From Planctomycetota bacterium (lineage in GTDB: Bacteria > Planctomycetota > UBA8742 > UBA2392), in the NCBI GenBank assembly GCA_003576915.1, contig QEVF01000006.1, forward strand, positions 62,001 to 126,000: DNA of 64,000 nucleotides, in the 5' to 3' direction. This document shows, in pieces, positions 54,670 to 63,584 of this stretch (its first letter is position 1; the number at the start of each line of letters is the position of its first letter). Position numbers and translations under genes: made by a program. The notes below the pieces were generated by a model. That model was not told the DNA's origin and did not search any database. It saw nothing but the letters and a program-made list of their open reading frames with translations.

Positions 54670-56286
54670 TCAGTCAAGTTCCGCCGCGTACTTCCGCGCA
54701 AGCTGCCGCAAGGCGGCGGAGGAATCGCTGCGTGACACGCGGGTAAACCAGGTCTTGAGGGACTTGTCTTTGAGAGCGCCCAGGCGATGAATGGCTGCCT
54801 CGCGCACCCGCAACTCGGGGTCACTCTCACCGAGCTCCTTGAGCCGGTCCAAGCGCTTGTCCGACAGGTAAGCCACGGCAATGGCGCGCAGCGCGGCGGG
54901 TCGATCCTCTCCGAGATACTCGTCGACCAGCCGCTCCTTGGAGTCGGGGTTGCGCGCCAGCAGGGCCGCCAGGGCATCGCCTTTGATGCCGTTGTTCGTC
55001 CCCGCGGCCAGAATGACACGGAGTTCGTCGTCAGCGCCCCGGGCGGTGGAGTTACGCAGGCCGTTGACAGCCCCCCGCGCCACTTCAGGTTCCGCCTCGT
55101 TGGCGAACTCCGCAAGGCGCTTGAGTTCTTCCGGCTTCGTCGCCAGTTTCCCGAACGCTGCAAGATACTCGGCGAGATTGCCGTCGCGGCGCGTCAAGCC
55201 CGCCTCGATGATGGGCCGAATCTCCGCCTGTTCGTTGGGCAGGATCGCGGCCAGGGCGCGGATCAAATCGGCCTGCAGCGACTCAGCATCCTTGCGCGTA
55301 AGCAGCCCGCCGGCAAAGCGCAGCAGCCTGGAGCTGTCTTCCGGCCCAAAGAGGCCCCGGCCGGCGGCATCGGACTTCAGGAGGGCAAGCACGCACCCCA
55401 GCATGCGCGGGTCCGACAGCGCCGCGAGCAACCCGTCCATGGTCCGGAAATGGCGGCTCCAGGCCACAAAAAGCAGGTCGCGTGCTTCGGCTCCCGCCCC
55501 GGACTCAAGCAGCTTCGACAATTCGGGCCAAAGGGGCTCTACCCGCGCTGCCGCGTCCTTGCCAAAGGCAAGGCACTCGGCCAGCACGGCAAGCACCCAC
55601 TCCGGCTTGCCCGTCGCCAGGGCATTCCTCGCAAGCTCCAACCCTTCGCCTGCCAGGGGCGCTGCTGAAAACAGGACGCGGGCATAGGCACTGAACTCGG
55701 CCTGATTGCCGGCCTCAAGTTGGGGATCTGTGCCGAGAAAGCGCCCCGCCCAACGTGCGTAGTGCCGCCTGGACCATGCCGCTTCGGCCTCAGGTTCTGC
55801 CAGGCAGCCGAACCAGGCCAGCCGCACCTGCGAGTCGGACTCGGAGTCTGCCGCCAGGGCCAGTCGCTCGACCACACGCTCGCGCGGCAGGGCCATCTGC
55901 AGCCATTGCGTCTCGAGCCGGTGCCCCTTGCCGTTGTTCTGCTGAACGGCGAACTTGAGGTTGCGGATGTGGATATCGATTTCGCGCTCGCCCGCCTGGG
56001 CGACGGGTTGCGGCGTCGTGACTTCGGGCTCGGGAGGAGGAAAAGCCGCTGGCGCCTGCTCTTCGGCCGGCGGGCGGGCAGGGACCGGGACGTCTGTGGC
56101 ACCCGGGCCCAGTTCGGGCACGGCGGCGGACTTCGAAGGTGAATGGGCGGGGGGCTGATGGCCGGCCGGCTGGGGCTGCCTGACGAGCAGCAAAAGACCC
56201 AGGGCCAGAAGCAGGGGCGTGACGCAGTAGAGCAGCGGCCAGAGGGGCCAGCGCTGACTGGGCTGCATCGGGGATGCCTGCGTCAT
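54670..56286 (-). CDS. membrane-anchored HEAT-like repeat protein
   Basis: This 538-residue protein has an N-terminal membrane anchor (LLYCVTPLLLALGLLLLV, near residues 18-36). A Pro/Ala-rich spacer runs to about 95. The remainder is helical repeats typical of HEAT/ARM scaffolds (PEEVARGAVNGLR-like units near 390-420, VREAAIHRLGALKDKSLKTW near 500). No enzyme motif is seen. It lies 54 bases from meaB and 39 from the cytochrome gene, all on the minus strand. It may act as a scaffold in the envelope; function is unknown. Confidence 0.75.
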   Translation of the reverse strand: MTQASPMQPSQRWPLWPLLYCVTPLLLALGLLLLVRQPQPAGHQPPAHSPSKSAAVPELGPGATDVPVPARPPAEEQAPAAFPPPEPEVTTPQPVAQAGEREIDIHIRNLKFAVQQNNGKGHRLETQWLQMALPRERVVERLALAADSESDSQVRLAWFGCLAEPEAEAAWSRRHYARWAGRFLGTDPQLEAGNQAEFSAYARVLFSAAPLAGEGLELARNALATGKPEWVLAVLAECLAFGKDAAARVEPLWPELSKLLESGAGAEARDLLFVAWSRHFRTMDGLLAALSDPRMLGCVLALLKSDAAGRGLFGPEDSSRLLRFAGGLLTRKDAESLQADLIRALAAILPNEQAEIRPIIEAGLTRRDGNLAEYLAAFGKLATKPEELKRLAEFANEAEPEVARGAVNGLRNSTARGADDELRVILAAGTNNGIKGDALAALLARNPDSKERLVDEYLGEDRPAALRAIAVAYLSDKRLDRLKELGESDPELRVREAAIHRLGALKDKSLKTWFTRVSRSDSSAALRQLARKYAAELD

Positions 56287-56325
56287 GGCTGATTTAACGA
56301 TGCTGCCCGCAAAAGGCCGGGGCGG

Positions 56326-57606
56326 TCACCTGCTCTCGAACTCGATAGGCGGCGCCACCTCGACGCCGCTCTGCAACCGGGGCCCCCGCGCGCCGCTGAG
56401 TATCCAGCTCTCGATGATCCGGTACTCTTCCTGCGGCAGGGGATTCTTGCCGTAGGGCATCACAGGGTGCTTGCCTCCGTTGAGGTGCATGAGCAGGGGA
56501 GAATTCACCGCATAGGGAATCACGACAGCGCGGCGACGCCCCAGATCATCCAGGCTTCCCTTCATCATGTTCTCGTACACCTCCACGGAAGTGTCTCCGT
56601 GAAAGCTCAGCCGGCGGGGCTTCTTCGTCCAGGTATTCAGCCAGCCGGCTCCGCCTTCTGGGTTGGCGCTCATGGGTGGATTGGGTTGAGGGCCGTAGTG
56701 GCAGCTGGTGCAGCGCATGAAAAGTATTGGCTTGACCTGCTCCGCAAAGCTGACCGTGGGCCTGGGCGATGGGACACAATTCATCACCCACCACGCTAGG
56801 AGTTCCGCTTCGGCGTCAGTCATGGCCGCGTTGTCGGGCATGCCGGACCAGGGCATCCAGTGGCTGGGCTGTTTGATGGCCGGGGCCAGCCAGCCCGGTC
56901 GAACACGGTTGAATGTCTGGCCGAGATCAGGAGCGAAGATGGCCTGGGGATTGGTTGTCAGCACCGCCGGATTCTCGAGAAAATCAGGTTTGGACTCCCC
57001 CACCTGGTGGCAGACGCGGCAGGTAAAACGCTTGACCAGGGCTTCAGCCTGTTCCATGCGCGCGGCATCGGGTGCGGCCTCGCGCGCCGGCCCCGAGAGA
57101 TTGAGCGGATGAAGGGAGACCTGGGCCAGGCTTTCGAGATAACGGGCCGCCACCTCGACCTCGAAGTCACTGAGCCCGAGGTCGGGCATGCGGCTGCTCT
57201 CGTGGATACGGATGGGGTAGGGATAGCGCAGATAACGCCGCAACCAGGCCCCGGGGCGACGCGCGGCAATGTGCTCCAGGGGCGGCGCCAGGTGGTCGGG
57301 AATCAACGGTCGGGCATTCTGGTGGCAGTACTGGCAATTGGCGCGCGGATGTTCAGGTCTGGCGGTGATGTCCGTACGGTGGCAGTAGTTGCACTTGAAG
57401 TCGCGTACGAGTTTCTCGCCCAGTTCCTTCACGGCCGCCACGTTGGAGGGCAGGTCAGCCGCGGTCAATTCGCGCGGGGTTGCGTCGTGGTTCAGGGCGG
57501 GGGTGGACGGAGTCTCGCGGGCGGGGCGATAAAGCAGAGACAGAACGCCCACCAGGCACAGAGCGATGCCGAAGAAGAGAACGCCGAAGTGTGAAAGCCT
57601 GGGCAT
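56326..57606 (-). CDS. membrane-anchored tetrahaem cytochrome c (PSCyt1-like)
   Basis: This 426-residue protein has an N-terminal anchor (FGVLFFGIALCLVGVLSLLY). Four c-type haem motifs are visible: CNYCH (72-76), CQYCH (91-95), CRVCH (near 195) and CTSCH (near 300). Candidate axial Met residues occur in RMPDLGLSDFE, SGMPDNAAMTDAE and HPVMPYGKNPL, so three Met/His-type domains plus one extra haem are likely. The C-terminal domain resembles planctomycete PSCyt1. It would transfer electrons in the periplasm. It needs a c-type maturation system, none of which is in the window. Confidence 0.85.
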   Translation of the reverse strand: MPRLSHFGVLFFGIALCLVGVLSLLYRPARETPSTPALNHDATPRELTAADLPSNVAAVKELGEKLVRDFKCNYCHRTDITARPEHPRANCQYCHQNARPLIPDHLAPPLEHIAARRPGAWLRRYLRYPYPIRIHESSRMPDLGLSDFEVEVAARYLESLAQVSLHPLNLSGPAREAAPDAARMEQAEALVKRFTCRVCHQVGESKPDFLENPAVLTTNPQAIFAPDLGQTFNRVRPGWLAPAIKQPSHWMPWSGMPDNAAMTDAEAELLAWWVMNCVPSPRPTVSFAEQVKPILFMRCTSCHYGPQPNPPMSANPEGGAGWLNTWTKKPRRLSFHGDTSVEVYENMMKGSLDDLGRRRAVVIPYAVNSPLLMHLNGGKHPVMPYGKNPLPQEEYRIIESWILSGARGPRLQSGVEVAPPIEFESR

Positions 57607-57616
57607 GCTTAAAATT

Positions 57617-57644
57617 GTAAGGGCGACCCAAGGGTCGCCCCTAC
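57617..57644. repeat. 28-base near-perfect palindrome, possible terminator
   Basis: GTAAGGGCGACCC pairs with GGGTCGCCCCTAC with one mismatch across a 2-base centre. It lies between the GspE-N-like gene end (57664) and the cytochrome start. On the minus strand it is followed by TTACAATTTTAAG. Sequences of this kind occur as dispersed palindromes in many genomes. Confidence 0.6.
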
Positions 57645-57663
57645 TGAAAACGGCGCCGATGGA

Positions 57664-58176
57664 CTAACCGTGCTTCAAAAGGCTGGGGTCGGTCTTGGGT
57701 TCAACGGGACGTTCGCCGGAACGCTTGAGGAAGCTGGTGTACTCCGCCCAGATCTCGCGCACTTTCTCGGGAGTGATGTGCCCGTCATCAATCAAGATCG
57801 ACTCGAGCCTCTTGATATCCCCCAGCGCCTTGAACAACTGGCGCTGGAAGGCCAGCGCCTCATCAAGCTGGGTCTTCGTGATGTAGCCTTTGCGGAAGGC
57901 ACGGCGACCGATGCGTTTGTCTTCCTGCCGCATCAGCGCGAAATTGCGTGCCTTGACCAGCTTGTAAAGCTCCGCGCGGCTCAACCACTTGCGGTTGAGA
58001 ATCGCGTGGGCCAAGTCGAGGTCACGACCCTCATTCTTGGCAGCCTGACAATCTGCGAGCGCCTGATCGACCTGGGCCTGAGTCACTTTCGTGTTCTTCA
58101 GGATGATCGCAATCAGCAACTCGTCCGCCTGGGACAACATATAGACCTTGGCTTCCTTCAACTGAGTCTCTTGCAT
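57664..58176 (-). CDS. GspE-N/MshEN-like helical repeat protein
   Basis: This 170-residue protein is soluble. It holds two or three weak repeats of the kind seen in GspE N-terminal (MshEN-type) domains: ILKNTKVTQAQVDQALADCQ (near 24-43), AFRKGYITKTQLDEALAFQR (near 103-122) and SILIDDGHITPEKVREIW (near 134). No ATPase follows, so it is a free-standing version, perhaps a c-di-GMP or protein-binding module. I start at the ATG at 58176 because the Pro-rich upstream codons are unconvincing. Confidence 0.65.
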   Translation of the reverse strand: MQETQLKEAKVYMLSQADELLIAIILKNTKVTQAQVDQALADCQAAKNEGRDLDLAHAILNRKWLSRAELYKLVKARNFALMRQEDKRIGRRAFRKGYITKTQLDEALAFQRQLFKALGDIKRLESILIDDGHITPEKVREIWAEYTSFLKRSGERPVEPKTDPSLLKHG

Positions 58177-58361
58177 CGCCAGGTTTCCCTGGGGCGTACG
58201 TGAGGGGGGTGCGGGAGGTCCTCCCGTCCCTCTATTCAAACTAGAGCCGAGTGCAAACGCAAGCCAAACAAGGGACTACCGGCTGCCGCCTTCTCAGACC
58301 AAGTTCGCCGCCACCTCGCTGGGGAAGTCACCGGGTTGGCGCGCACCGACTCCGGGCCGTT

Positions 58362-58892
58362 CTACGGAATTGCGGCCAACTGCTCACTGAGGGTGGCTTC
58401 GCTGGTCAGGCCCACCTGGGCAAAGGCAACTTTGCGATCGGCGGTGCAAAGCACGACAAAGGGCAGCTTGTTGAGCTGAAAGGTCTTGTTCTTCTTGGTG
58501 TCAAACAGGCGGTTGAGGTTCTGGCCTGCGCGGGGGCCGTCGCCGCTCTTGTAACAGGGGAAAGTGAGCTTCTCGTTGGCGACGAAGTCCCGGGCCAGGG
58601 CCAGGTCATCGGCGATCAAGGCCACGATTTCGACGTTGGGGCGTTTGACGTGGAAAGCCTGAATCTCACGCGCCTGCCGGATGCTGACATCCTGCCACGT
58701 GGAAAACGCCACCAGCAGAATGACCTTGTCCTTGAATCGGGCGTCCGAGAGGCGATGCTCCGACTCATCCAGGCCCTTGAGTTCGAAGTTGGGCAGCGTT
58801 TTGATGCTCGACGCATCACTGGACACGCTGACAAAGGCCAGCGCGGCCACCGAAAGCAGGGCAAAACACAGGGCGAGCAACAGTGTTCTCAC
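58362..58892 (-). CDS. exported thioredoxin-fold protein without the CxxC pair
   Basis: This 176-residue protein has a signal peptide (LLLALCFALLSVAALAFVS). The mature part follows an AhpC/TlpA-type fold: PNFELKGLDESEHRLSD (near 34), the strand KVILLVAFSTW, then the helix, and a cis-Pro loop LPFVVLC. At the redox site WCxxC is replaced by WQDVS (residues 66-70), so both Cys residues are missing and it should be redox-inactive. It may bind haem or partner proteins. It is 7 bases from the next minus-strand gene. Confidence 0.8.
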   Translation of the reverse strand: MRTLLLALCFALLSVAALAFVSVSSDASSIKTLPNFELKGLDESEHRLSDARFKDKVILLVAFSTWQDVSIRQAREIQAFHVKRPNVEIVALIADDLALARDFVANEKLTFPCYKSGDGPRAGQNLNRLFDTKKNKTFQLNKLPFVVLCTADRKVAFAQVGLTSEATLSEQLAAIP

Positions 58893-58899
58893 GTCAGCC

Positions 58900-59424
58900 T
58901 CATTTGCGCGCGGCGCGGAAATTGACCGCCACTTCGTATTTCGCGAACTTCAGGTCCAGCCGTCCCACCACCAGGTCCGGGCCGTCATAGAGCAGCTTCC
59001 AGGTTCCTTCCTTGAACGTGTCGTTGGCAAAGGCCACAAAACCGTCACTGACCTTGCCGCGCTCACTGCCCAGGAGGGCTTTCACCACCTTGCCCTGAGG
59101 CCCCAACTCGGCGCGCAAAGATACGTCCTTGTCATCCGTTCGCAAGACGGAGATGTCACCGAAGTCCGTGAACTCAATGGCGAGCACGGCATGGGCGCCG
59201 GGCTCTATCACTCCGTCACCGGAAAGCTGCCGACGCGTCTGGTAACTCACGGAGTTCAACTGGTAGGCGCCATTGACCTCATTGACCAGTGCGGGCCGGG
59301 TTAGCGTCAGAACGCCTTCGCCGCCGCCGGTTTCGCGGAACATGGCATCCACCTGCGAATTGTAGCGCCCCCCCTGGGCCGCACAGCCGCACAGCAACAA
59401 CGGAAGCCATAGCCAATAACGCAT
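58900..59424 (-). CDS. lipoprotein of unknown function
   Basis: This 174-residue protein begins RYWLWLPLLLCGCAAQG, a short lipoprotein signal with the lipidation Cys near residue 14. The mature part is beta-rich (ALVNEVNGAYQLNSVSYQTR near 47, GTWKLLYDGPDLVVGRLDLK near 141). I recognise no family. The start at 59424 is chosen because upstream codons do not resemble a signal peptide. It is tightly linked to the thioredoxin-fold gene (7 bases) and is probably cotranscribed. Confidence 0.65.
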   Translation of the reverse strand: MRYWLWLPLLLCGCAAQGGRYNSQVDAMFRETGGGEGVLTLTRPALVNEVNGAYQLNSVSYQTRRQLSGDGVIEPGAHAVLAIEFTDFGDISVLRTDDKDVSLRAELGPQGKVVKALLGSERGKVSDGFVAFANDTFKEGTWKLLYDGPDLVVGRLDLKFAKYEVAVNFRAARK

Positions 59425-59455
59425 GGGCGGCAAGCTAGGCGCGCACGGGCGTCCG

Positions 59456-59971
59456 TCAAGTGGCCGCGCGTTCATATCGGAGCTGCACCAGCCCGCTGCG
59501 ATAGCGGCGCGCGCCCACCAGCCTCAGCGACCAGTCGGCGCTGTTGGGCGGAAAAAGCGGAATGCCGCTGCCGATGAGCCTCGGGTGCACGGAGATGATG
59601 AAGTCGTCGATCAGACCGGCGGCCGTGAAATCCCGCGTCAACCCGGCGCCTCCCACAAGCCAGATGTGCTTGCCGCGGCGGCGACGAAGCTTCTGCACGA
59701 ACTTCCGGACGTCGCCCCGCACGAACGTTGCGTGCTCTGACTCACCGGTCAAACGGCGCGAGAAAACATACGCCCGGCAGCCCGGATAAGGCCAGGCCCC
59801 GAAGCTCAGGCTGAGTTCGTAGGTCTTGCGCCCCATGACCACGGTGTCGATGCCGCGCATGAAACGGCGATAGCCGTAGTCCCCGTCGTGGAACAACCAG
59901 TCAATGGAGCCGTCCCCGCGCGCGATGTAGCCGTCAAGGCTGCTGGCAATGAACAGTTGTATCCGTCTCAT
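59456..59971 (-). CDS. dihydrofolate reductase-like (RibD C-terminal domain) protein
   Basis: This 171-residue protein is a RibD-C/DHFR-like reductase: IASSLDGYIARGDGSIDWL at the N terminus, DTVVMGRKTYE (NADPH-binding Gly-Arg) and the Gly-rich GGAGLTRDFTAAGLIDDFII. The family includes RibD, bacterial homologs of unknown substrate, and rare true DHFRs. It is a stand-alone small version. The substrate is unknown. It converges with nothing: the 32-base gap to the lipoprotein gene allows cotranscription. Confidence 0.85.
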   Translation of the reverse strand: MRRIQLFIASSLDGYIARGDGSIDWLFHDGDYGYRRFMRGIDTVVMGRKTYELSLSFGAWPYPGCRAYVFSRRLTGESEHATFVRGDVRKFVQKLRRRRGKHIWLVGGAGLTRDFTAAGLIDDFIISVHPRLIGSGIPLFPPNSADWSLRLVGARRYRSGLVQLRYERAAT

Positions 59972-60005
59972 GCGCTTGGGTCCTGGCGGAGGCCCGGGCT
60001 GAAAG

Positions 60006-61145
60006 TCAGGCGGCCAGTCGCTTCAACCACCCCAGCAGATCGGATAGAAATGCGGCATCCACTGGCCGCTTTTCCTCGTACATCTTCAGGCTGCTCTCAC
60101 GCCCGCCGCAGGCCTTGAACAGGTGGTCGAGGTCCGAGTAGATCCGGAGCGTCACATCCCTGCACTTTCCCTGCGCCAGGCGCGCGGCCAGCAGACGTGC
60201 GTCGCGCTCGGCGCTGACCTGAAAGTCGCGCTCGCCGTTGGCCACTAACGCCGGGCAGGCAACCCGCTTGTGCATGGCCTCAGTGTCGAGGTTGAAGTGC
60301 TCGTGCATCCATTTGCGCGAAGCCACCACGTCAGGTCGAGTCCACAGCGCCTTGGGAACGATGCTGAAGTCCGGCTCGCGGCTGCCTTTGATGGCATCCA
60401 TGAGCTCTTTCTGCACTTTCAGGTTGGCCTCGCGCATGGCGGCGCTCTGGCCCTTCATGGCCTCGGAGACCTGCTCATAGATCACGTCGTAGAAGTTGCG
60501 GCCGCAGCCGGCGAGGCAGGCAATTCCCGCCAGGCCCAGTTCGGCCTCGCCCGCCAGCAGCGGAGCCGTGATTCCCCCTTCACTGTGGCCGACCACGAAC
60601 ACTCTGCGAGCGTCCACCTCCGGCCGCTGCCTGAGCCAGCGAAGGCAGCAGCGCGCATCGCTGACCAGGGCCTGGTATCCAATTTCAACGGGGCTGACGC
60701 CCGCGGGGCCGACGGGCGTAGCGCCCGTGCCCCGGTCGTCGACCCGCAGCACCACAAAGCCCGCACGCGCCAGGGCGTCAAGAATCTCCCATGTCCCCAG
60801 GTCAAGGCCTGCCGTGCCCGGTTTGCTCCCGGGGCCAAAACCGTGGCGATCCTGGGGCCCGGAGCCCGAAACGAAAAAGACAGCCGGAAAGGGGCCCTTT
60901 CCCTGCGCCGGCACGTTGAGCGTGCCCGCGATCTCAAAGTCGCCCTCGGGAGCCTGCTTGGCGTCCTCCTTGACCTTGATCTGCGTGAAGTCCCCAGGTC
61001 GGGCGATTCGGACTTCGCGGGCCGTGAACGAGCCATCTTCAGGCAGGCGATAGACCGGATGGGCCTTGGCCGGCGGGGCTTCCTCGGCCGCTGCAAGGAC
61101 CGTGAAGAGCATCAACAGTGTCATGGCCGAGGCTACCGTACGCAT
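60006..61145 (-). CDS. exported alpha/beta hydrolase
   Basis: This 379-residue protein has a signal peptide (ASAMTLLMLFTVLAAAEEAP). The fold is that of a dienelactone-hydrolase/prolyl-oligopeptidase-type alpha/beta hydrolase. The oxyanion stretch FVSGSGPQDRHG, the nucleophile elbow VVGHSEGG (near residue 200) and a final His-containing loop (DLDHLFKACGG) complete a catalytic triad. It hydrolyses an ester or peptide bond outside the cytoplasm. The start at 61145 has AGGAG 6 bases upstream. Substrate is unknown. Confidence 0.82.
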   Translation of the reverse strand: MRTVASAMTLLMLFTVLAAAEEAPPAKAHPVYRLPEDGSFTAREVRIARPGDFTQIKVKEDAKQAPEGDFEIAGTLNVPAQGKGPFPAVFFVSGSGPQDRHGFGPGSKPGTAGLDLGTWEILDALARAGFVVLRVDDRGTGATPVGPAGVSPVEIGYQALVSDARCCLRWLRQRPEVDARRVFVVGHSEGGITAPLLAGEAELGLAGIACLAGCGRNFYDVIYEQVSEAMKGQSAAMREANLKVQKELMDAIKGSREPDFSIVPKALWTRPDVVASRKWMHEHFNLDTEAMHKRVACPALVANGERDFQVSAERDARLLAARLAQGKCRDVTLRIYSDLDHLFKACGGRESSLKMYEEKRPVDAAFLSDLLGWLKRLAA

Positions 61146-61192
61146 TGGCGTCTCCTGGAGAGAGGCAGGCCATGATAGCCGCTCCGGCGACT

Positions 61193-62350
61193 TCACGCAC
61201 GTCGAAGCGCCTCGACAGCGCCTAGGATGTCCCGAGGCAGTGGGGCTGTAAGCTCCAGGGGCTGTCCGGTCACGGGGTGCGTCATCTTGAGATAGTGGCT
61301 GTGCAGCGCGCAGCGCCCCAGGAGCAGACGATCCTGTTCTCCACGGGGAACGACCTCTCCCCGGCACAGTGCCTCGTATTCGTGGCGCTTGGCGGTATCG
61401 GCGGCGCGGATGCGCTCTGTGACGTCCGCATCGGTGTCACCTTCATTGTAGCCATAGGGCGAGGCCACCCTGAACGGAGGCGGCGGATCGGGGCGCAGGT
61501 CGCTCAGGCGCAGTTCGTCGCGCACCCCGTAGTGGTGGTCGCAAACCAGGGCATGGCCGATGGCCTGCATGTGGACACGGATCTGGTGCATGCGTCCGGT
61601 GTGCAACCGGCAGCGCAGCAGGGTAAATCGCCCCAGCCGTTCCACGACCCAGACTTCCGTCTTCGAGGGCTGCCCGGATTCGTGGTCGATGCCTCGCAGC
61701 ATCTCTATCTCGGTGTTCTTGGCCTTGCCGATGGGCAGATCGATGATCTGGTGGTCGTGGACCACGTGCCCCTCCACCAGCGCGAGGTAATCCTTGACGA
61801 CTTCGCGCTGTTCCAGCGCCTGGCTGAGCTGACCTGTGGCCGCGCTGGTTTTGCCGCAGATGATCAGGCCCGAGGTCTCCTTGTCGATGCGATTGACAAG
61901 GCGCGGAGTGATCTCGGGGTTGGGGTTCTTGTAACGGTAATGAAGCGCGTTGAGCAGAGTGGTGTAGCGGTAGCCGCCAGTGGGATGAACGATGAGGTGG
62001 GGCGGCTTGCTGACCACAAACATCACGTCATCTTCAAAGACGACTTCAAAGGGGATGCGCGCCATCTCTTCCACGTCTTCATGGGGCGGCGGCAGGATCA
62101 GCGTGATCACGTCGCCGGCATGAAGCTTGCGCCCCGGCGGGCAGGGCGCACCATTGCGCAGCACACGCTCCTCATCGAAGGTCCTGGCAAGCTGTGAGCG
62201 CGAATACCAGGGATTGCGCTGCTGGAGGAACACGTCGCAGCGCATACCCTCCTGTGGCAGCTCAACTTTCTCGACACGCTGCGTCTCCACCACCGCGAGA
62301 TTCGCGGGGGCCTTCTTCTTCTTGCGGCGTTCCTTGTACCACCAGTTCAT
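61193..62350 (-). CDS. RluA-family RNA pseudouridine synthase
   Basis: This 385-residue enzyme converts uridine to pseudouridine in rRNA or tRNA. An S4-like RNA-binding domain covers about residues 32-95. The catalytic domain has RLVNRIDKETSGL with catalytic Asp156, then KDYLALVEG and TGRMHQIRVHMQAIGH. The usual HRLD is NRID here, a variant seen in this family. I chose the start MNWWYKERRKKKK (62350); an upstream ATG at 62434 is possible but overlaps the divergent gene. The target uridine cannot be told. Confidence 0.9.
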   Translation of the reverse strand: MNWWYKERRKKKKAPANLAVVETQRVEKVELPQEGMRCDVFLQQRNPWYSRSQLARTFDEERVLRNGAPCPPGRKLHAGDVITLILPPPHEDVEEMARIPFEVVFEDDVMFVVSKPPHLIVHPTGGYRYTTLLNALHYRYKNPNPEITPRLVNRIDKETSGLIICGKTSAATGQLSQALEQREVVKDYLALVEGHVVHDHQIIDLPIGKAKNTEIEMLRGIDHESGQPSKTEVWVVERLGRFTLLRCRLHTGRMHQIRVHMQAIGHALVCDHHYGVRDELRLSDLRPDPPPPFRVASPYGYNEGDTDADVTERIRAADTAKRHEYEALCRGEVVPRGEQDRLLLGRCALHSHYLKMTHPVTGQPLELTAPLPRDILGAVEALRRA

Positions 62351-62432
62351 TTGCGATAGAAAACCCGGGATGCCGGCTCCACTCCCACAGGCGGCCTCGT
62401 TCCAGGCGAGGCCGGAGTTGTCGCCACGCGCC

Positions 62433-63524
62433 ATGATGGCAATGCTTGGCGTCCTTGTCGCCGTCTTGTCTTACACCGCCTTTGCCACGCAGTGGGGCAT
62501 TGACGAGATCCTCTTCTACGGTGGCGCCGTTCAGAAGGCGGCCGAAACCTGGCCCGCACTGGAAACCAACCCCTACGCCACCGCGCCCGCCTTCTTTCTC
62601 TGGCTGTGGTGTATCCCCGCCAAGCTGGGGGCCGAACCCGTGATCGGCGCCCGCTGCATTTCGCTGGCCTGCTTTGCGCTCGGCGCCGGGCTTGCCATCT
62701 CCCAGCGACGCAACATCGAGCTGATCGTCTGGCTCAACCCCTGGGTCATCGTCTATGCCGTCCGGGCCCACCCCCTGGTCGGTTCCATGTTGCTGCTGAC
62801 CCTGGCGCTGCGCTGCCTGGAGCGGCGGCCCTGGCTGGCGGCCGTCTTGTTTGCGCTGTCAGCGCACTTCCAGGTGTACATGGCCGGTGTCACCTGCGCC
62901 CTGGCCTGGGTTCACCTCCGCAGCCCCTGGAAATCCCGGCTGGCAGCCGGCGCCATGATTGCCGCCGCCGTGGCCGGCGCGGCCTCCAACCTGCTGCTCT
63001 GGGGCGGGCGCGTGCCCCAGGCCCTGCAGGCCTGGATCGAGCCCATGATCGCTGCGCGCCACGGCATTCCTGTGTTGGCCACGCTGCCCATGATCCCCGT
63101 GGCGGCCGGGGCCTACCTTTGGTTCTTTCGCGGCAAGATCGAACTCTGGCGCCTGACGGCGGCCGGCCTCGCGGTTTGGCTGGTGGCCTTTCTGGAGCGA
63201 CCGGCGGGACCCATTGACGTGGCCAGCAAGTTCCTGCCGGCCCACGCCGTCTGGTGGTGCCTGGCCTGGGTGGCCATCGCCGCCGGCTGGGTCAAGGCGG
63301 GGCGCGGCGCGAACATCGTGCTGGTGTCGGCCCTGGCCGCGGCGGCCGTGCTGTCCAATTCGCCCTTTTCCAACGAGCGGGTGGCCTGCTTTGCCTCCTA
63401 CGGGCCGGTGATTCTTGCCTCTCACTTTGACTCCACCCATGAGCCCCGCAGCTTGGGCTGGTGGTTGTTCGCCGCGGTGTGCGTGGCGGCCGGCTTCGTC
63501 TACCACGCCTGGGGCGCGGCATGA
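62433..63524 (+). CDS. unknown polytopic membrane protein
   Basis: This 363-residue protein has about nine to ten membrane segments, including LGVLVAVLSYTAFATQWG and LAAGAMIAAAVAGAASNLLL. The first loop (GIDEILFYGGAVQKAAETWP) carries acidic residues, reminiscent of the GT39/DUF2029-like glycosyltransferase-C layout, but I cannot identify it. The start may be 62433, 62436 or 62442. It diverges from the pseudouridine synthase and is followed 60 bases later by the yajQ-family gene. Confidence 0.7.
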   Translation: MMAMLGVLVAVLSYTAFATQWGIDEILFYGGAVQKAAETWPALETNPYATAPAFFLWLWCIPAKLGAEPVIGARCISLACFALGAGLAISQRRNIELIVWLNPWVIVYAVRAHPLVGSMLLLTLALRCLERRPWLAAVLFALSAHFQVYMAGVTCALAWVHLRSPWKSRLAAGAMIAAAVAGAASNLLLWGGRVPQALQAWIEPMIAARHGIPVLATLPMIPVAAGAYLWFFRGKIELWRLTAAGLAVWLVAFLERPAGPIDVASKFLPAHAVWWCLAWVAIAAGWVKAGRGANIVLVSALAAAAVLSNSPFSNERVACFASYGPVILASHFDSTHEPRSLGWWLFAAVCVAAGFVYHAWGAA

Positions 63525-63584
63525 CCCCCCGTTGATTTGGCCGCCAGGTTTGGTAATTGCTTGGCCCGCGTCGCGGAGAGGGAC

